This document shows positions 8,741-20,799 of a DNA stretch of 64,000 nucleotides, in pieces. Origin of the DNA: Hyalangium ruber. GTDB lineage: Bacteria > Myxococcota > Myxococcia > Myxococcales > Myxococcaceae. The stretch lies in assembly GCF_034259325.1 (NCBI RefSeq), contig NZ_JAXIVS010000006.1, forward strand, positions 62,001-126,000. Direction: 5' to 3'. The notes under the pieces are model-generated. The model had not been told where the DNA came from, searched no databases, and worked only from the letters and a program-made list of their open reading frames with translations. Both the position numbers and the translations under genes were made by a program. Every line of letters starts with the position of its first letter. Positions within the stretch are counted from its first letter, which is position 1.

Positions 8741-11700
8741 ATGCCGCTTCGTTCCCTCTCGCTCGCCTGGCTGCTCGGGCTGAGCCTCCTGGTCCTCGCT
8801 CTACTCACGGGGTGTGGCGGGGGTGAACCGAAGCCGCCGACTCCACCCACGCCACCGACTCCGCCCACAGCGTCTCCGGATGCGAGCCGCTCCTCGGTCG
8901 CGGTGGCTCCGGCGACGGGGGCTCGGGCGGACGGCAGTGACCTGGTGACGGTGACCGTCACGGTGCGCGATGGCTCCGGTGAGCCCTTGTCCGGGTATGC
9001 GGTGCGACTCGAAGTCTCCGGCGCGGGCGTCGCCGTCACGCAGCCCACGGTGAAGAGCAATGCCAGCGGCGTGACGACCGCCTCGGTGACGTCCACCCAG
9101 GCAGGGCTCAAGCAGGTGACGGCGCTGGTCGAAGGTGGGGAGGGCGTGGTGGTGCTCGACGAGCGGCCCTCCATCGAGTTCGTGAACCCTCCCGCGACGA
9201 AGCTCGTCTTCTCGGAGGCGGCCCTGTCGGCGATGGCGGGCGAGCCGGTGGGCCCGGTGCTGGAGGTCTCCCTTCAGGATGACGCGGGGCGCACCGTGAC
9301 GGAGGCGGTGGACGAAGTCTCGCTCTCGCTGGCGGCGGGGCCTCCTTCGGCGGTGCTGGAGGGCTCGCTTACGGCGCGGGCCGTCAACGGCGTGGCGCGG
9401 TTTCCGGGCGCGGTGCTGAAGCAAGCAGGCACGGGCTATGCGCTGAGAGCCACGTCGGGCGGGCTGGCTCCCGCGACGAGTTCCTCCTTCGAGGTGCTGC
9501 CCGGGGCGCCCACGGCGTTGCGGTTCGTCACCCAGCCCGTCGGCGGCCGGGTGCGTGCCGCGCTCTCTGCCGTTCGGGTCGAGCTGATCGATTCCTTCGG
9601 CAACCGCTCGCGTGTCTCCAGCCCTACGGTGGTGGTCTCTCTCTCGGGTGGAAATCCCGCCTCCCAGCTCAGCGGCACGCTGGCCGTGGATCCTGTCGAG
9701 GGCCTGGCGACCTTCTCAGAGCTCTTCGTGGACCAGGAGGGCGGCGCTTTCCAGCTCACGACGGGGGCCGGCGCGCTTCCCACGGTGGACAGCAATCCCT
9801 TTGATGTCCTCGACGGTACGCCCCCGGCCGCGGTGTCGCTCACGAGCACGGGCCAGTCCTTCTCGAGCATCACGCTGGCCTGGACCGCCGTGGGGGATGA
9901 TGGAAGCCTGGGCCAGGCCACCTCCCACGAGCTGCGCTACTCGACGCTTCCCATCACCACGCGGGAGGAGTTCGACGCGGCGACGCTGGCGATGTCCGGA
10001 ATTCCCCAGGCGCCTGGGAGCGCGGAGTCCTTCACCGTCGAGGGATTGAGCGCCGCCACGCGGTACTCCTTTGCCGTGGTGGTCTGGGACTCGGCGGGCA
10101 ACGCGAGTCTCCCAGAGGCTCAACCTGTGGCGACCTTGGACCCCTGCGAGGGCGTGGTCTGCGAGGTGCCCGAGCCGACCTGCGCGGTGGACGCCGTCAC
10201 GCGCGTCACCTTCAGCTCCACCTGTGTCCTCGATGGCAACGCGCCCACCTGCCAGGACACGGAGACGCGAGTGGCCTGTCCTGGCGCGGACGGGGTGTGC
10301 TTCGCGGGGGCGTGCGGCACCGCGTCCGGGCCGGCGCCGGGTGAGTTGTCCATCTCCGAGCTGATGCACAGCCCGTCTTCCGGAACGACGGAGTACATCG
10401 AGCTCCACAACGCCTCGCAGCGGCTGCTGAACATCGCCGGCGTCCAGGTGGAGCACACGGCGGGGGGCGCTGTTGCCGGAGGCTTCACGCTGAGCTCCGG
10501 ACCGGGCCATGCGGTGCTCATCCCCGCCGGAGGCTCGTACGTGCTCGGCCAGAGCGAGGACTTCGCGACCAATGGCGGCGTCCCCGTGGACTACGCCTAC
10601 GGCTCCGCGTTCGAGCTCGGCGCAGAGGGGCGCCTCACGGTCCGCACGACGTCCGGCACGCTGCTCGAGGACTTCACCTGGTCGAGCAGCTTTCCACAGA
10701 CGTCCGGCCGCTCCATGAACCTCGCCTCGGCGGTGGTTGGCACGTGGGCCTATCGGCAGCCCTGGTACTGGTGCGACTCGAGCGTGGACGTGCGGCTGCT
10801 CGGAGGCGATTACGGGACACCGGGTCAGCCCAACGAGACCTGCGGGGTGAACGTGGGCCCGGCGCCGGTGTTCTGCAACATCCAGTACCCAAAGACGTTC
10901 CCCGACCCGTTCGATCCGTGGACCTATCCGGCGGTCATCCCCTACGGCTCGCGGAAGACCCTCTACAGCCAGTTCTCGGCCCCGAGCCTGACGGACCGCA
11001 ACCTCGCGGGCAACGACGACTACCCGCACGTCCAGGTGGAGCTGGGCTACGGCACGAGCGCCGACCCCGCCAACTGGCAATGGTCGTCCTCTCGGTTCAA
11101 TCCCTTCTACGACACGACCTCGCCCGCGTTCGATACCTATAAGGATGAGAACTGGGGCTGGCTGCGCATCTTCACCCCAGGGACGTACTCCTACGGCTTC
11201 CGCTACCGGCTGTATGACCCGGTGGGGCGCTCCTTCTCGGGCTACACGTACTGCGACCAGAACGGCATCGCCCCTGAGCCGAGCGTGGGGAATTACGGCA
11301 CCGTGACGGTGGGCGCGGAGCCCCTCGGTCCCACCGACCATGTCGTCATCAGCGAGTTCTCCTCGAGGGGCACCGATGGCGTGTCCGTCAACGACACCGA
11401 CGAGTTCATCGAGCTCTACAACCCCACCGAGACCGCCGTGGACATCAGCGGGTGGAAGGTCCAGTACCTGCCCGCGCAGGGGCGGCACTTCCAGGACCTC
11501 GCCACGGTGCCCCAGGGAACCAGCCTCGCGCCCCGGAGCTTCTACCTCATCGCCCACACCGGCTATGCCGGCAGCGTGGCGCCGGCGCTGCGCTACGCCC
11601 AGCCCACCTCGCACGAGGGGGGCAACATCCGAATCGGCTGGAACTGGCTGGGCTCGAACATCGTGGACTCCGCCACGGTGGACAACCTCGGCTGGGGCTC

Positions 11701-11914
11701 GGCCTACGCGCCCGAGGGTGAGGCTGCGCCAGTCGCCAGCGCCGCCGGCAGCCTGGAGCGCAAGGCCGCCCTCCTGTCCACGCCTGGGAGCATGGAAGGG
11801 GGGGCGGACGCCACCCGAGGCAATGGCATCGACTCGGACTGGAATGCGGATGACTTCGTGGTGCGCACGGCCCGTCAACCGCAGAACAACGCCCACCCTC
11901 CAGAGTCTCCCTAG
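8741..11914 (+). CDS. Large surface lipoprotein with Ig-like, FN3 and lamin-tail domains
   Basis: The 1057-aa product has a lipoprotein signal (lipobox LLTGC, Cys25) and a P-P-T repeat linker at about 30-45. Ig-like beta-sandwich repeats of the invasin/Big type cover about 48-355 (phrases such as LVTVTVTVRDGSGEPLSGYAV). A fibronectin type III domain spans about 360-465. A Cys-rich segment with ten cysteines follows at about 467-526. Two lamin-tail domains start near 532 (ELSISELMHSPS) and 865 (HVVISEFSSRG), separated by a Tyr/Trp-rich region. The lamin-tail fold in bacteria is common on exported proteins, often beside nucleases, but no catalytic domain is visible here. It is probably an adhesive or matrix protein. 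The gene stands alone. Confidence 0.85.
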   Translation: MPLRSLSLAWLLGLSLLVLALLTGCGGGEPKPPTPPTPPTPPTASPDASRSSVAVAPATGARADGSDLVTVTVTVRDGSGEPLSGYAVRLEVSGAGVAVTQPTVKSNASGVTTASVTSTQAGLKQVTALVEGGEGVVVLDERPSIEFVNPPATKLVFSEAALSAMAGEPVGPVLEVSLQDDAGRTVTEAVDEVSLSLAAGPPSAVLEGSLTARAVNGVARFPGAVLKQAGTGYALRATSGGLAPATSSSFEVLPGAPTALRFVTQPVGGRVRAALSAVRVELIDSFGNRSRVSSPTVVVSLSGGNPASQLSGTLAVDPVEGLATFSELFVDQEGGAFQLTTGAGALPTVDSNPFDVLDGTPPAAVSLTSTGQSFSSITLAWTAVGDDGSLGQATSHELRYSTLPITTREEFDAATLAMSGIPQAPGSAESFTVEGLSAATRYSFAVVVWDSAGNASLPEAQPVATLDPCEGVVCEVPEPTCAVDAVTRVTFSSTCVLDGNAPTCQDTETRVACPGADGVCFAGACGTASGPAPGELSISELMHSPSSGTTEYIELHNASQRLLNIAGVQVEHTAGGAVAGGFTLSSGPGHAVLIPAGGSYVLGQSEDFATNGGVPVDYAYGSAFELGAEGRLTVRTTSGTLLEDFTWSSSFPQTSGRSMNLASAVVGTWAYRQPWYWCDSSVDVRLLGGDYGTPGQPNETCGVNVGPAPVFCNIQYPKTFPDPFDPWTYPAVIPYGSRKTLYSQFSAPSLTDRNLAGNDDYPHVQVELGYGTSADPANWQWSSSRFNPFYDTTSPAFDTYKDENWGWLRIFTPGTYSYGFRYRLYDPVGRSFSGYTYCDQNGIAPEPSVGNYGTVTVGAEPLGPTDHVVISEFSSRGTDGVSVNDTDEFIELYNPTETAVDISGWKVQYLPAQGRHFQDLATVPQGTSLAPRSFYLIAHTGYAGSVAPALRYAQPTSHEGGNIRIGWNWLGSNIVDSATVDNLGWGSAYAPEGEAAPVASAAGSLERKAALLSTPGSMEGGADATRGNGIDSDWNADDFVVRTARQPQNNAHPPESP

Positions 11915-11999
11915 CGGCAGGCCGGCCTCCAAAGCTGCTGCTCCAGGTCGCGCCTCGCATTAGCTTGGGGCGCGACCCATCTCCTCCAGGAGCAGAACC

Positions 12000-13943
12000 G
12001 TGCCTGCCACTCCCGACGCCGCCCGTCTCATCACCTGCCCGCCGGAGGAGTTCCGCCGCGCCAGTGAGGCGGCCCTGGCCACCGCGCGCTCTGGCATCGA
12101 GCGTCTGAAGTCCCTGCCGGCTCCGCGCAAGGTCCGCGAGGCCCTCGAGATCTACGACGAGGCCACCGCCGCCCTCTCCGACGCCAGCGCCCGCGCCAGC
12201 GTCGCGCGCCACAGCCACCCGGACGAGGCCATGCGCAAGGCCTCCGAGGATTCCGAGCAGCAGCTGGAGATGCTCGCCACGGAGATCGCCCTCGACCGGG
12301 GCGTCTACGACGTCATCGCCTCGCTGGATGTCTCCGGAGAGGACGCGCCCACCCGCAAGTGGGTGGAGAAGCTGCTGCGCGACTTCCGACGCGCCGGCGT
12401 GGACCGCGACGAGGCCACGCGCACCCGGGTGAAGGAGCTTCAGGAGGAGCTGGTCCGCATCGGCCAGGAATTCGACCGCAACATCCGCGAGGACGTGCGG
12501 ACCGTGGAGCTGCCGCCCTCGGCCCTCGAGGGGCTGCCGGCCGACTACGTGCGGGCCCACGCGCCGGGGCCGGACGGCAAGGTGCGCATCACCACCGACT
12601 ACCCGGACCTCGTGCCCTTCATGACGTACGCGAAGGATGGCTCGGCGCGCGAGAAGCTGTGGCGGGCCAACCGCTCCCGCGCCTTCCCGAAGAACGTGGA
12701 GGTGCTGCAGCGGCTCCTGGAGCGGCGCCACGAGCTGGCCACGCTGCTGGGCTACGTCAACTGGGCGGCCTACGCCACCGAAGACAAGATGATCCGCAGC
12801 GAGCGCAACGCGGGGGACTTCATCGAGAAGATCGCCACCGCTTCAGAGGAGCGCAGCCGCCGCGACTACCAGGTGCTGCTGCAGCGCAAGCGCCAGGACG
12901 AGCCGGGCGCCACGCGCGTGGAGCCCTGGGACCAGGCGTACCTGGACGACCGGGTGAAGGCCGAGCAGTACAGCTTCGACTCCCAGTCGGTGCGCCCCTA
13001 CTTCGAGTACACGCGGGTGAAGCAGGGCGTGCTGGACATCACCTCGCGCCTCTTCGGGGTGAGCTACCGCCGGGTGGCGGGCGCTCCCGTGTGGCACCCG
13101 GACGTGGAGGCGTATGACGTGCTCCAGGGGGAGACCCAGGTCGGCCGCTTCTACCTGGACATGCACCCCCGGGCCGACAAGTACAAGCACGCGGCCCAGT
13201 TCACGCTGGTCACCGGCAAGCAGGGGCAGCGCCTGCCGGAGGCGGTGCTGATGTGCAACTTCCCCAAGCCCGGCGTGGAGCCGGCGCTGATGCAGCACGG
13301 CGACGTGGAGACGTTCTTCCACGAGTTCGGCCACTTGCTGCACCACCTCTTCGGTGGGCACACGCCGTGGGCGGGCCTGTCGGGGGTGCGCACCGAGTGG
13401 GACTTCGTGGAGGCGCCCTCGCAGATGCTGGAGGAGTGGGCCCGGGACGTGGCCGCGCTGCAGTCCTTCGCCAGGCACTACCAGACGAACGAGCCGCTGC
13501 CCGCGGACGTCATCCAGCGGATGAAGAAGGCAGACGACTTCGGCAAGGGCCTGTGGGTGCGCCAGCAGATGTTCTACGCGGCGCTCAGCCTGGAGCTGTA
13601 CCGGCGCACGCCCAAGGGGCTGGATGCCACCGCCGTGGTGCGCGAGCTGCAGAGCAAGTACACGCCCTTCCCCTACGTGGAGGGCACCTACTTCCACCTG
13701 TCCTTCGGCCACCTGGATGGGTACTCGGCCATCTACTACACCTATATGTGGTCGCTGGTCATCGCGAAGGACCTGTTCACGGTGTTCCAGGACAAGGGGC
13801 TGCTCAACCCCGAGCCCGCGCAGGCCTACCGCCGCGCCGTGCTGGAACCGGGAGGCTCCAAGGACGCGGCGGTGCTGGTGAAGGACTTCCTGGGCCGCGA
13901 CTACGACTTCCGCGCCTACGAGACGTGGCTCAACGCGGGGTGA
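12000..13943 (+). CDS. M3-family zinc oligopeptidase (thimet oligopeptidase/oligopeptidase A type)
   Basis: This is a 647-aa zinc metallopeptidase of family M3. The zinc motif H-E-F-G-H is at 441-445, and the third ligand is Glu471 in D-F-V-E-A-P-S-Q. The substrate-closing Gly/Tyr loop near the C-terminus (FGHLDGYSAIYY) is also present. These enzymes cleave short peptides in the cytoplasm, finishing protein or signal-peptide breakdown. No signal peptide is visible, which agrees with a cytoplasmic place. Translation starts at a GTG with AGGAG about 10 bases upstream. A predator digesting prey protein would have obvious use for it. Confidence 0.95.
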   Translation: MPATPDAARLITCPPEEFRRASEAALATARSGIERLKSLPAPRKVREALEIYDEATAALSDASARASVARHSHPDEAMRKASEDSEQQLEMLATEIALDRGVYDVIASLDVSGEDAPTRKWVEKLLRDFRRAGVDRDEATRTRVKELQEELVRIGQEFDRNIREDVRTVELPPSALEGLPADYVRAHAPGPDGKVRITTDYPDLVPFMTYAKDGSAREKLWRANRSRAFPKNVEVLQRLLERRHELATLLGYVNWAAYATEDKMIRSERNAGDFIEKIATASEERSRRDYQVLLQRKRQDEPGATRVEPWDQAYLDDRVKAEQYSFDSQSVRPYFEYTRVKQGVLDITSRLFGVSYRRVAGAPVWHPDVEAYDVLQGETQVGRFYLDMHPRADKYKHAAQFTLVTGKQGQRLPEAVLMCNFPKPGVEPALMQHGDVETFFHEFGHLLHHLFGGHTPWAGLSGVRTEWDFVEAPSQMLEEWARDVAALQSFARHYQTNEPLPADVIQRMKKADDFGKGLWVRQQMFYAALSLELYRRTPKGLDATAVVRELQSKYTPFPYVEGTYFHLSFGHLDGYSAIYYTYMWSLVIAKDLFTVFQDKGLLNPEPAQAYRRAVLEPGGSKDAAVLVKDFLGRDYDFRAYETWLNAG

Positions 13944-13961
13944 GCGCCGGGCAGAGGCGCT
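13943..13961. terminator. Bidirectional hairpin between convergent genes
   Basis: AGCGCC and GGCGCT form a perfect 6-bp stem with a 7-nt loop. The stem begins in the last base of one stop codon and ends in the other, between the M3 peptidase and the phosphoribosyltransferase fusion. Confidence 0.45.
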
Positions 13962-15318
13962 AGGGAGCGGGAGAAGCCCCCAGGCCCAGGCTCGCCCGCT
14001 CCAGGTGTCGGAGGAGCCATTCGCTCGCCAGGCGCGCCACCTCATCGAGCGCGCCTGGCTCCTCGAAGAGGTGGGTCGCGCCGGGGATGATGACGATCTC
14101 CCGCTGGGCGCTGAGCTTCGCGCTGGCGCACCGGTTGAACTCGATGACGGAGGTGTCCCTGCCTCCCACGATGAGGAGCGACGGGGCACGGACCTGCTCC
14201 AGGCTGTCCCAGGCGAGGTCCGGCCGGCCTCCCCGAGAGACGACGGCGCTCACCCGGCTGGGGCGCTCGGCGGCGGCCACCAGGGCCGCGGCGGCTCCGG
14301 TGCTCGAGCCGAAGTAGCCGATGGGGAGCCCCCCGAGCACCGGGAAGGTCTCGGCCCAGTCGGTGACCTGGACCAGGCGGCGCGCGAGCAGGTCGATGTC
14401 GAAGCGCAGCTCCGCGGTCACCTCGTCGATCTCCTCCTCCTCGATCGTGAGGAGATCCATGAGGAGCGTGGCCAGCCCGTGCTGGCGAAGGATCGCCGCG
14501 ACATGGCGGTTGCGAGGGCTGAACCGGCTGCTGCCGCTCCCATGGGCGAACAGCACGAGCCCCCGGGCTCCTGGCGGCAGCGAGAGCGTGCCCTTCAATG
14601 ACGCATTGCCAATGGGGATGGAGACCTCCTGCTCGAGCCCCAGGACTCCCGAGGGGGAGGGCCGCGCTTCCGGGCGCTTGATGTCCCGGCGGGTGTACTC
14701 CAGCAGCCGGATGACCTCCGAGTCGGGGACCTGATGGAAGTCCGCGTACCAGCCTCCAATGGCGTGCAACTCGGAGGAGGCCTCGACACAGGCGACGTCC
14801 TCCACGAGGGGCCGCAGCTCCTCGAGGGACTGGGAGGCGGCCACGGGCACCGCGAGGACGATCTTCCGTGGCCCGACCTGCCGGAGTGCCTGGATGGCGG
14901 CTCGAACAGTGCCCCCCGTGGCGATGCCATCGTCCACGAGGATGACGGTCCGACCTTGCAGCCGGGGAGGGGGCCGGCCTGCCCGGAAGCGCTTCACCCG
15001 TTCGGCGACCTCCTCCGCCTCCTCTTCGATGATCTCCTCGACGTCCTCATCGGAGGCGCCCACCTCCTCCATGGTCTCCCGGTTGAGGTAGACGATGCCG
15101 CCTTCGGCGACCGCGCCCAGGCCGAGCTCGGGATAGGTAGGGGCGCCGACCTTGCGGACGACCCAGACATCCAGGGGAGCCTCCAGCGCCCTGGCGACTT
15201 CATACGCGACGACGACGCCCCCGCGAGGGAGGCCGAGCACGATGGGCGCCTCGTGCTTGTACCCGAGCAGCAACGGAGCGAGTCGCCGTCCCGCCTCCTC
15301 TCGATTCACGAAGCGCAT
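13960..15318 (-). CDS. Phosphoribosyltransferase-alpha/beta hydrolase fusion
   Basis: The 452-aa protein joins two enzymes. Residues 1-215 are a type I phosphoribosyltransferase with the PRPP loop V-I-L-V-D-D-G-I-A-T-G-G-T (Asp129-Asp130). Residues ~245-445 are a dienelactone-hydrolase-like alpha/beta hydrolase with nucleophile Ser339 in G-S-S-T-G, an Asp in V-G-G-R-D and a His in G-A-T-H-L-F. Such fusions are known in bacteria, often near stress genes, but no substrate is established that I know of. The open frame continues upstream. The ATG at 15318 was chosen for its GGGAGG site and because conserved sequence (MRFVNREEAGRRLA) begins there. It runs opposite a ferritin-like gene, which suggests a stress setting. 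Confidence 0.9.
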   Translation of the reverse strand: MRFVNREEAGRRLAPLLLGYKHEAPIVLGLPRGGVVVAYEVARALEAPLDVWVVRKVGAPTYPELGLGAVAEGGIVYLNRETMEEVGASDEDVEEIIEEEAEEVAERVKRFRAGRPPPRLQGRTVILVDDGIATGGTVRAAIQALRQVGPRKIVLAVPVAASQSLEELRPLVEDVACVEASSELHAIGGWYADFHQVPDSEVIRLLEYTRRDIKRPEARPSPSGVLGLEQEVSIPIGNASLKGTLSLPPGARGLVLFAHGSGSSRFSPRNRHVAAILRQHGLATLLMDLLTIEEEEIDEVTAELRFDIDLLARRLVQVTDWAETFPVLGGLPIGYFGSSTGAAAALVAAAERPSRVSAVVSRGGRPDLAWDSLEQVRAPSLLIVGGRDTSVIEFNRCASAKLSAQREIVIIPGATHLFEEPGALDEVARLASEWLLRHLERASLGLGASPAP

Positions 15319-15589
15319 GGTCCCTCCCGGCCAAAGCGAAAAGCAGTCCACGTTAAAGAAGGCACTTTCCGAGCACGGGGCCAGCAGGGAGGACGCGCCT
15401 GGAAGGAGTGAGGCCCGAGCGGCCAAGGCTCGCCCGAGCGGCCCATGTCCCCGCTCCGTGAGAGACCGAGCAGCCGCCCTGCCTCATTCACGCATGCATG
15501 CCCCAGACCCTGGGGCCATTGAGGTCACCCCGGGCCTTCCCCAGCTTGTGCTGCGCGGATTCCCCGCGTGACGGCAGCAGGAGGGCAGG

Positions 15590-16057
15590 ATGGCGGTGAT
15601 GGACAATCAGAAGATGATCGAGCGGCTCAATGATCTCATCGCGCTCGACTACGACGCCGTGGGGGCCTACGAGGCGGCCATCGATCGCATCCACGAGGAG
15701 TTCCTCCGGATGCGCCTGCGGGAGTTCCAGCTGGACCACCGGCGCCACATCCAGGACCTCTCCATCGTGGTGGAGAGGATGGGCGGCAAGGCCCGCGAGA
15801 GGCCGGACGTGAAGGGCTTCCTGCTCAAGGGCTTCACGGCCGTCACCGCGCTGATGGGGACCGAGGCGGCGCTCCGGGCGATGCAGGGCAACGAGCGGCT
15901 CACCAACAGCACGTACCGCAAGGCGATGGAGCAGGAGTGGACGGACGACGTGCGCCAGATCATCGACCGCAACTTCCACGATGAGCAGCGGCACCTGGCC
16001 TTCATCGAGGAGTCACTGCGCACCCGGTCCTGGGAGCAGACCGGCATGCACCCCTGA
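15590..16057 (+). CDS. Ferritin-like four-helix protein (DUF2383/PA2169-like)
   Basis: This is a 155-aa all-helical protein with a ferritin-like pattern of acidic and His residues. It shows DYDAVGAYEAAI in the first helix, FQLDHRRHIQDL in the second and NFHDEQRHLAFIEE in the last. The spacing fits the DUF2383/PA2169 group. The family is thought to bind a di-metal centre or act in stress protection, but its exact role is not settled. The GGAGGGCAGG just before the ATG at 15590 supports this start. It is a single-gene unit ending at a strong hairpin shared with glgP. Confidence 0.82.
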   Translation: MAVMDNQKMIERLNDLIALDYDAVGAYEAAIDRIHEEFLRMRLREFQLDHRRHIQDLSIVVERMGGKARERPDVKGFLLKGFTAVTALMGTEAALRAMQGNERLTNSTYRKAMEQEWTDDVRQIIDRNFHDEQRHLAFIEESLRTRSWEQTGMHP

Positions 16058-16072
16058 GCCGCCGCCGGGACA

Positions 16073-16110
16073 GCGCCTGCCTCGGGCCCGAGAAGAGCCC
16101 AGGCAGGCGC
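16073..16110. terminator. Strong hairpin between ferritin-like gene and glgP
   Basis: GCGCCTGCCT and AGGCAGGCGC pair perfectly over 10 bp. An inner GGGC/GCCC extends the stem past a one-base bulge. It sits between two convergent stop codons (16057 and 16120), so it probably ends both transcripts, although no T-tract follows. Confidence 0.65.
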
Positions 16111-16119
16111 GTCACCCGC

Positions 16120-18624
<2,505 letters not shown>

Positions 18625-18779
18625 CGAAGGGGATCCTCTCTAAGGGTCCATGGGCCACGGCGGGCCGGAACCCTCCGTTTATCGCGACTGGTGGCCTGGC
18701 TCCACCCCTGCGTGAGGGTCTGCTAGAAAGGACGTCAGGCAATCGGGGGGCCTGCAACGCATCGGAGGCCAGCATCCGC

Positions 18780-19367
18780 ATGTCCCCAGAAACCACCGAG
18801 CTCGCCCGCCGCCTGGAGCTGGCGCAGCCGGTTCATACGGTCCGAGGGTTGGCTTTCACCGCCGTGCTGGATCTGGTGGCGGAGCGCGCGGGGGAGCAGG
18901 CGGCTGACTGCCTCGCCCAGGAGCTGGGGCTCCAGCGGGTCGTCGACTTCTTCTCCTACCCGGCGGGCGACTTCACCCGCCTGCTCTACGCTGCCGCGGA
19001 CCGGCTCCAGCCGCACCTGGGCTCCCAGCAGGAGGGGCTCCGGGCCTGCGGCTCCGCATGCCTGGAGCGCTTCTTCTATACCTCCACGGTGGGGCGAGCG
19101 CTGGCGAAGATCATCGGCAGGAAGGATCCGGCGCGGGCCTTCGCGCACACGCCCGTCGCCTACTCCACGCTGGTGAACTACGGCTCGCACACCTGCGAGG
19201 CGGTGAACTCCCGGAAGCTGCGCCTGGTGTTCCGCGAGGACATGCAGCCGGCGCCCTTCCATGAGGGCACCCTGGCCGCCGCCCTCCGCGTGACGGGAGT
19301 GGAGGGGAGGGTGACGAGCACCATCCACTCCCTGGACCACGCGGAGTTCTTCCTCGAGTGGGAGTAG
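18780..19367 (+). CDS. DUF2378 family protein (myxobacteria-restricted)
   Basis: This 195-aa protein has the DUF2378/TIGR02265 pattern. The N-terminal part reads VHTVRGLAFTAVLD, and the middle has DFFSYPAGDFTRLLYAAAD. The conserved stretch FYTSTVGRALAKII leads into a C-terminal haem-NO-binding-like tail (EGTLAAALRVTGVEG). The family is large in myxobacteria and, to my knowledge, has no settled function. The fold may resemble V4R/HNOB small-molecule sensors, which is an inference. No signal peptide or membrane segment is seen, so it is cytoplasmic. It diverges from glgP across 155 bp and converges with the M23 peptidase gene. Confidence 0.85.
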   Translation: MSPETTELARRLELAQPVHTVRGLAFTAVLDLVAERAGEQAADCLAQELGLQRVVDFFSYPAGDFTRLLYAAADRLQPHLGSQQEGLRACGSACLERFFYTSTVGRALAKIIGRKDPARAFAHTPVAYSTLVNYGSHTCEAVNSRKLRLVFREDMQPAPFHEGTLAAALRVTGVEGRVTSTIHSLDHAEFFLEWE

Positions 19368-19376
19368 GGGCCCCGC

Positions 19377-20579
19377 TCAGGGCGCGGCCGCGGCCGCCTG
19401 GGGCTCCGAGCCCGAGCCACCGGAGGCCGTCGCCACGGAGATGGAGTCGAGCTGCGAGGCCAGCTCCTTCGCCTTGACGAGGAAGTCGGGCAGGTGCGCC
19501 TTGGGCAGCGGGTCCGCGCGGGGGTACTTCTGGTTGAGCGGGTTGACGAAGGCCCCGTTGCGCTTGAGGGCGAAGTGCAGGTGCGGCCCGGTGCTGCGGC
19601 CGGTGTTGCCCGAGTAGGCGATGACCTGCTTCTGGCTCACCCGGCCGCCCATGCGCACGCCCGAGCCGTAGCGCGACAGGTGCAGGTAGCACGTCTCGAA
19701 GCCGTTGGTGTGCCGCACGCAGACGGTGTTGCCGCCGGCGCCCGTGTTGCCCAGCTTCGTCACCGTGCCGTCCGCCACCGCCCACACGGGGGTACCGATG
19801 CCCGCGCCGTAGTCCACGCCGTTGTGGTTCTTCACGTACTTGAGCGTCGGGTGGACGCGCGAGCCGAAGCCGCTGGTGACGTGGGCGAACTTCAGTGGGC
19901 TCTTGAGGAACGTCTTGCGCGCGCTGGTGCCGTCCTCCTGGAAGTAGTTGGGCTGCTCGGTGCCCGGCTGGTAGCGGAACACGCGCTTGGTGCCCACCAG
20001 TCCGCCCTCATAGGCGGCGGCCAGCACCTCGCCGTAGCGCAGCACCCGGCCCTTGGAGACGAACTTCTCCACCAGCGCCCGTGCCTTGTCGCCCTTGCGC
20101 GTGTCCCGGTAGAAGTCGATGTCCCAGGCGAACACGTCCGCCAGCACCACGCCGATGCCCGGGTCCTCCCCGGCCGCCAGCGCCGCCTCGTAGAGCGAGG
20201 TGGAGATCTCCAGGGAGACGAGCTCCACACGCTTCTCCACCTCGATGGTGCGCTTGCTGCCCACGTACTTCTCTCCGTCGCGGCGCACCTGCCACTCGTC
20301 CACCGCGCTCTGCCGGTAGTCGAAGAAGTCCAGCACGCCGCCGCTCAGCACCAGCCGGAACTGGTCCCCGGGGCGCGACTTGCGGAAGTCGAACACGCCC
20401 TCCAGGGCGGAGATGACGGCCTCGACCTGGGCGTCAGGAAGCGCCGCGTCATGCAGGGCCTGGGCGAGCGTCTGCCGCGGCTCGATGCGGCGGTTCTTCA
20501 CTTCGTAGCGGACGGAAGCGGAGGCGAGCGGGGCGGCCAGCAAGGCCGCCAGGCAGAGCAGGGGAGGGATGATTCGCAT
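19377..20579 (-). CDS. M23-family peptidoglycan endopeptidase
   Basis: The 400-aa exported protein has a Sec signal peptide (MRIIPPLLCLAALLAAPLASA). An N-terminal region resembling the LysM/opacity-associated part of MepM-like enzymes follows. The C-terminal LytM domain has the zinc ligands of H-N-G-V-D-Y-G and G-P-H-L-H-F. It should cut peptide cross-bridges in peptidoglycan, either the cell's own during growth or a neighbour's. The frame is open further upstream, but the start at 20579 gives a clean signal peptide and no earlier start does. The region before it contains a long inverted repeat (20679-20767). A short Ala/Gly/Ser/Glu-rich tail ends the protein. Confidence 0.93.
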   Translation of the reverse strand: MRIIPPLLCLAALLAAPLASASVRYEVKNRRIEPRQTLAQALHDAALPDAQVEAVISALEGVFDFRKSRPGDQFRLVLSGGVLDFFDYRQSAVDEWQVRRDGEKYVGSKRTIEVEKRVELVSLEISTSLYEAALAAGEDPGIGVVLADVFAWDIDFYRDTRKGDKARALVEKFVSKGRVLRYGEVLAAAYEGGLVGTKRVFRYQPGTEQPNYFQEDGTSARKTFLKSPLKFAHVTSGFGSRVHPTLKYVKNHNGVDYGAGIGTPVWAVADGTVTKLGNTGAGGNTVCVRHTNGFETCYLHLSRYGSGVRMGGRVSQKQVIAYSGNTGRSTGPHLHFALKRNGAFVNPLNQKYPRADPLPKAHLPDFLVKAKELASQLDSISVATASGGSGSEPQAAAAAP

Positions 20580-20678
20580 GGGCGCTGATACAGGAGTGTA
20601 GAAGAGGTTCTCCTGGAGAGCCAGAATGTGGCTGGCCCACGAGAGGCCTCCAGGCAGGCGAACAGGCCGCGCCGCATC

Positions 20679-20767
20679 GGCACCTTCGCCTCGCAGGCGA
20701 GAGGAGGCGGCCGGGTGATCCCGTTCCCGACAAGGTCGCCCGCGGCGGCACCGCCGGCGAAGGTGCC
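20679..20767. repeat. 12-bp perfect inverted repeat with inner hairpins
   Basis: GGCACCTTCGCC (20679-20690) and GGCGAAGGTGCC (20756-20767) are exact reverse complements 65 bp apart. Each arm is followed inwards by its own small hairpin: TCGCC-TCGCA-GGCGA on the left and CGGCG-GCAC-CGCCG on the right. It fills the divergent promoter region between the M23 peptidase and the sensor kinase. Confidence 0.6.
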
Positions 20768-20799
20768 TGCTGCCTCGGGCATTTGATACGACCCGTGCC

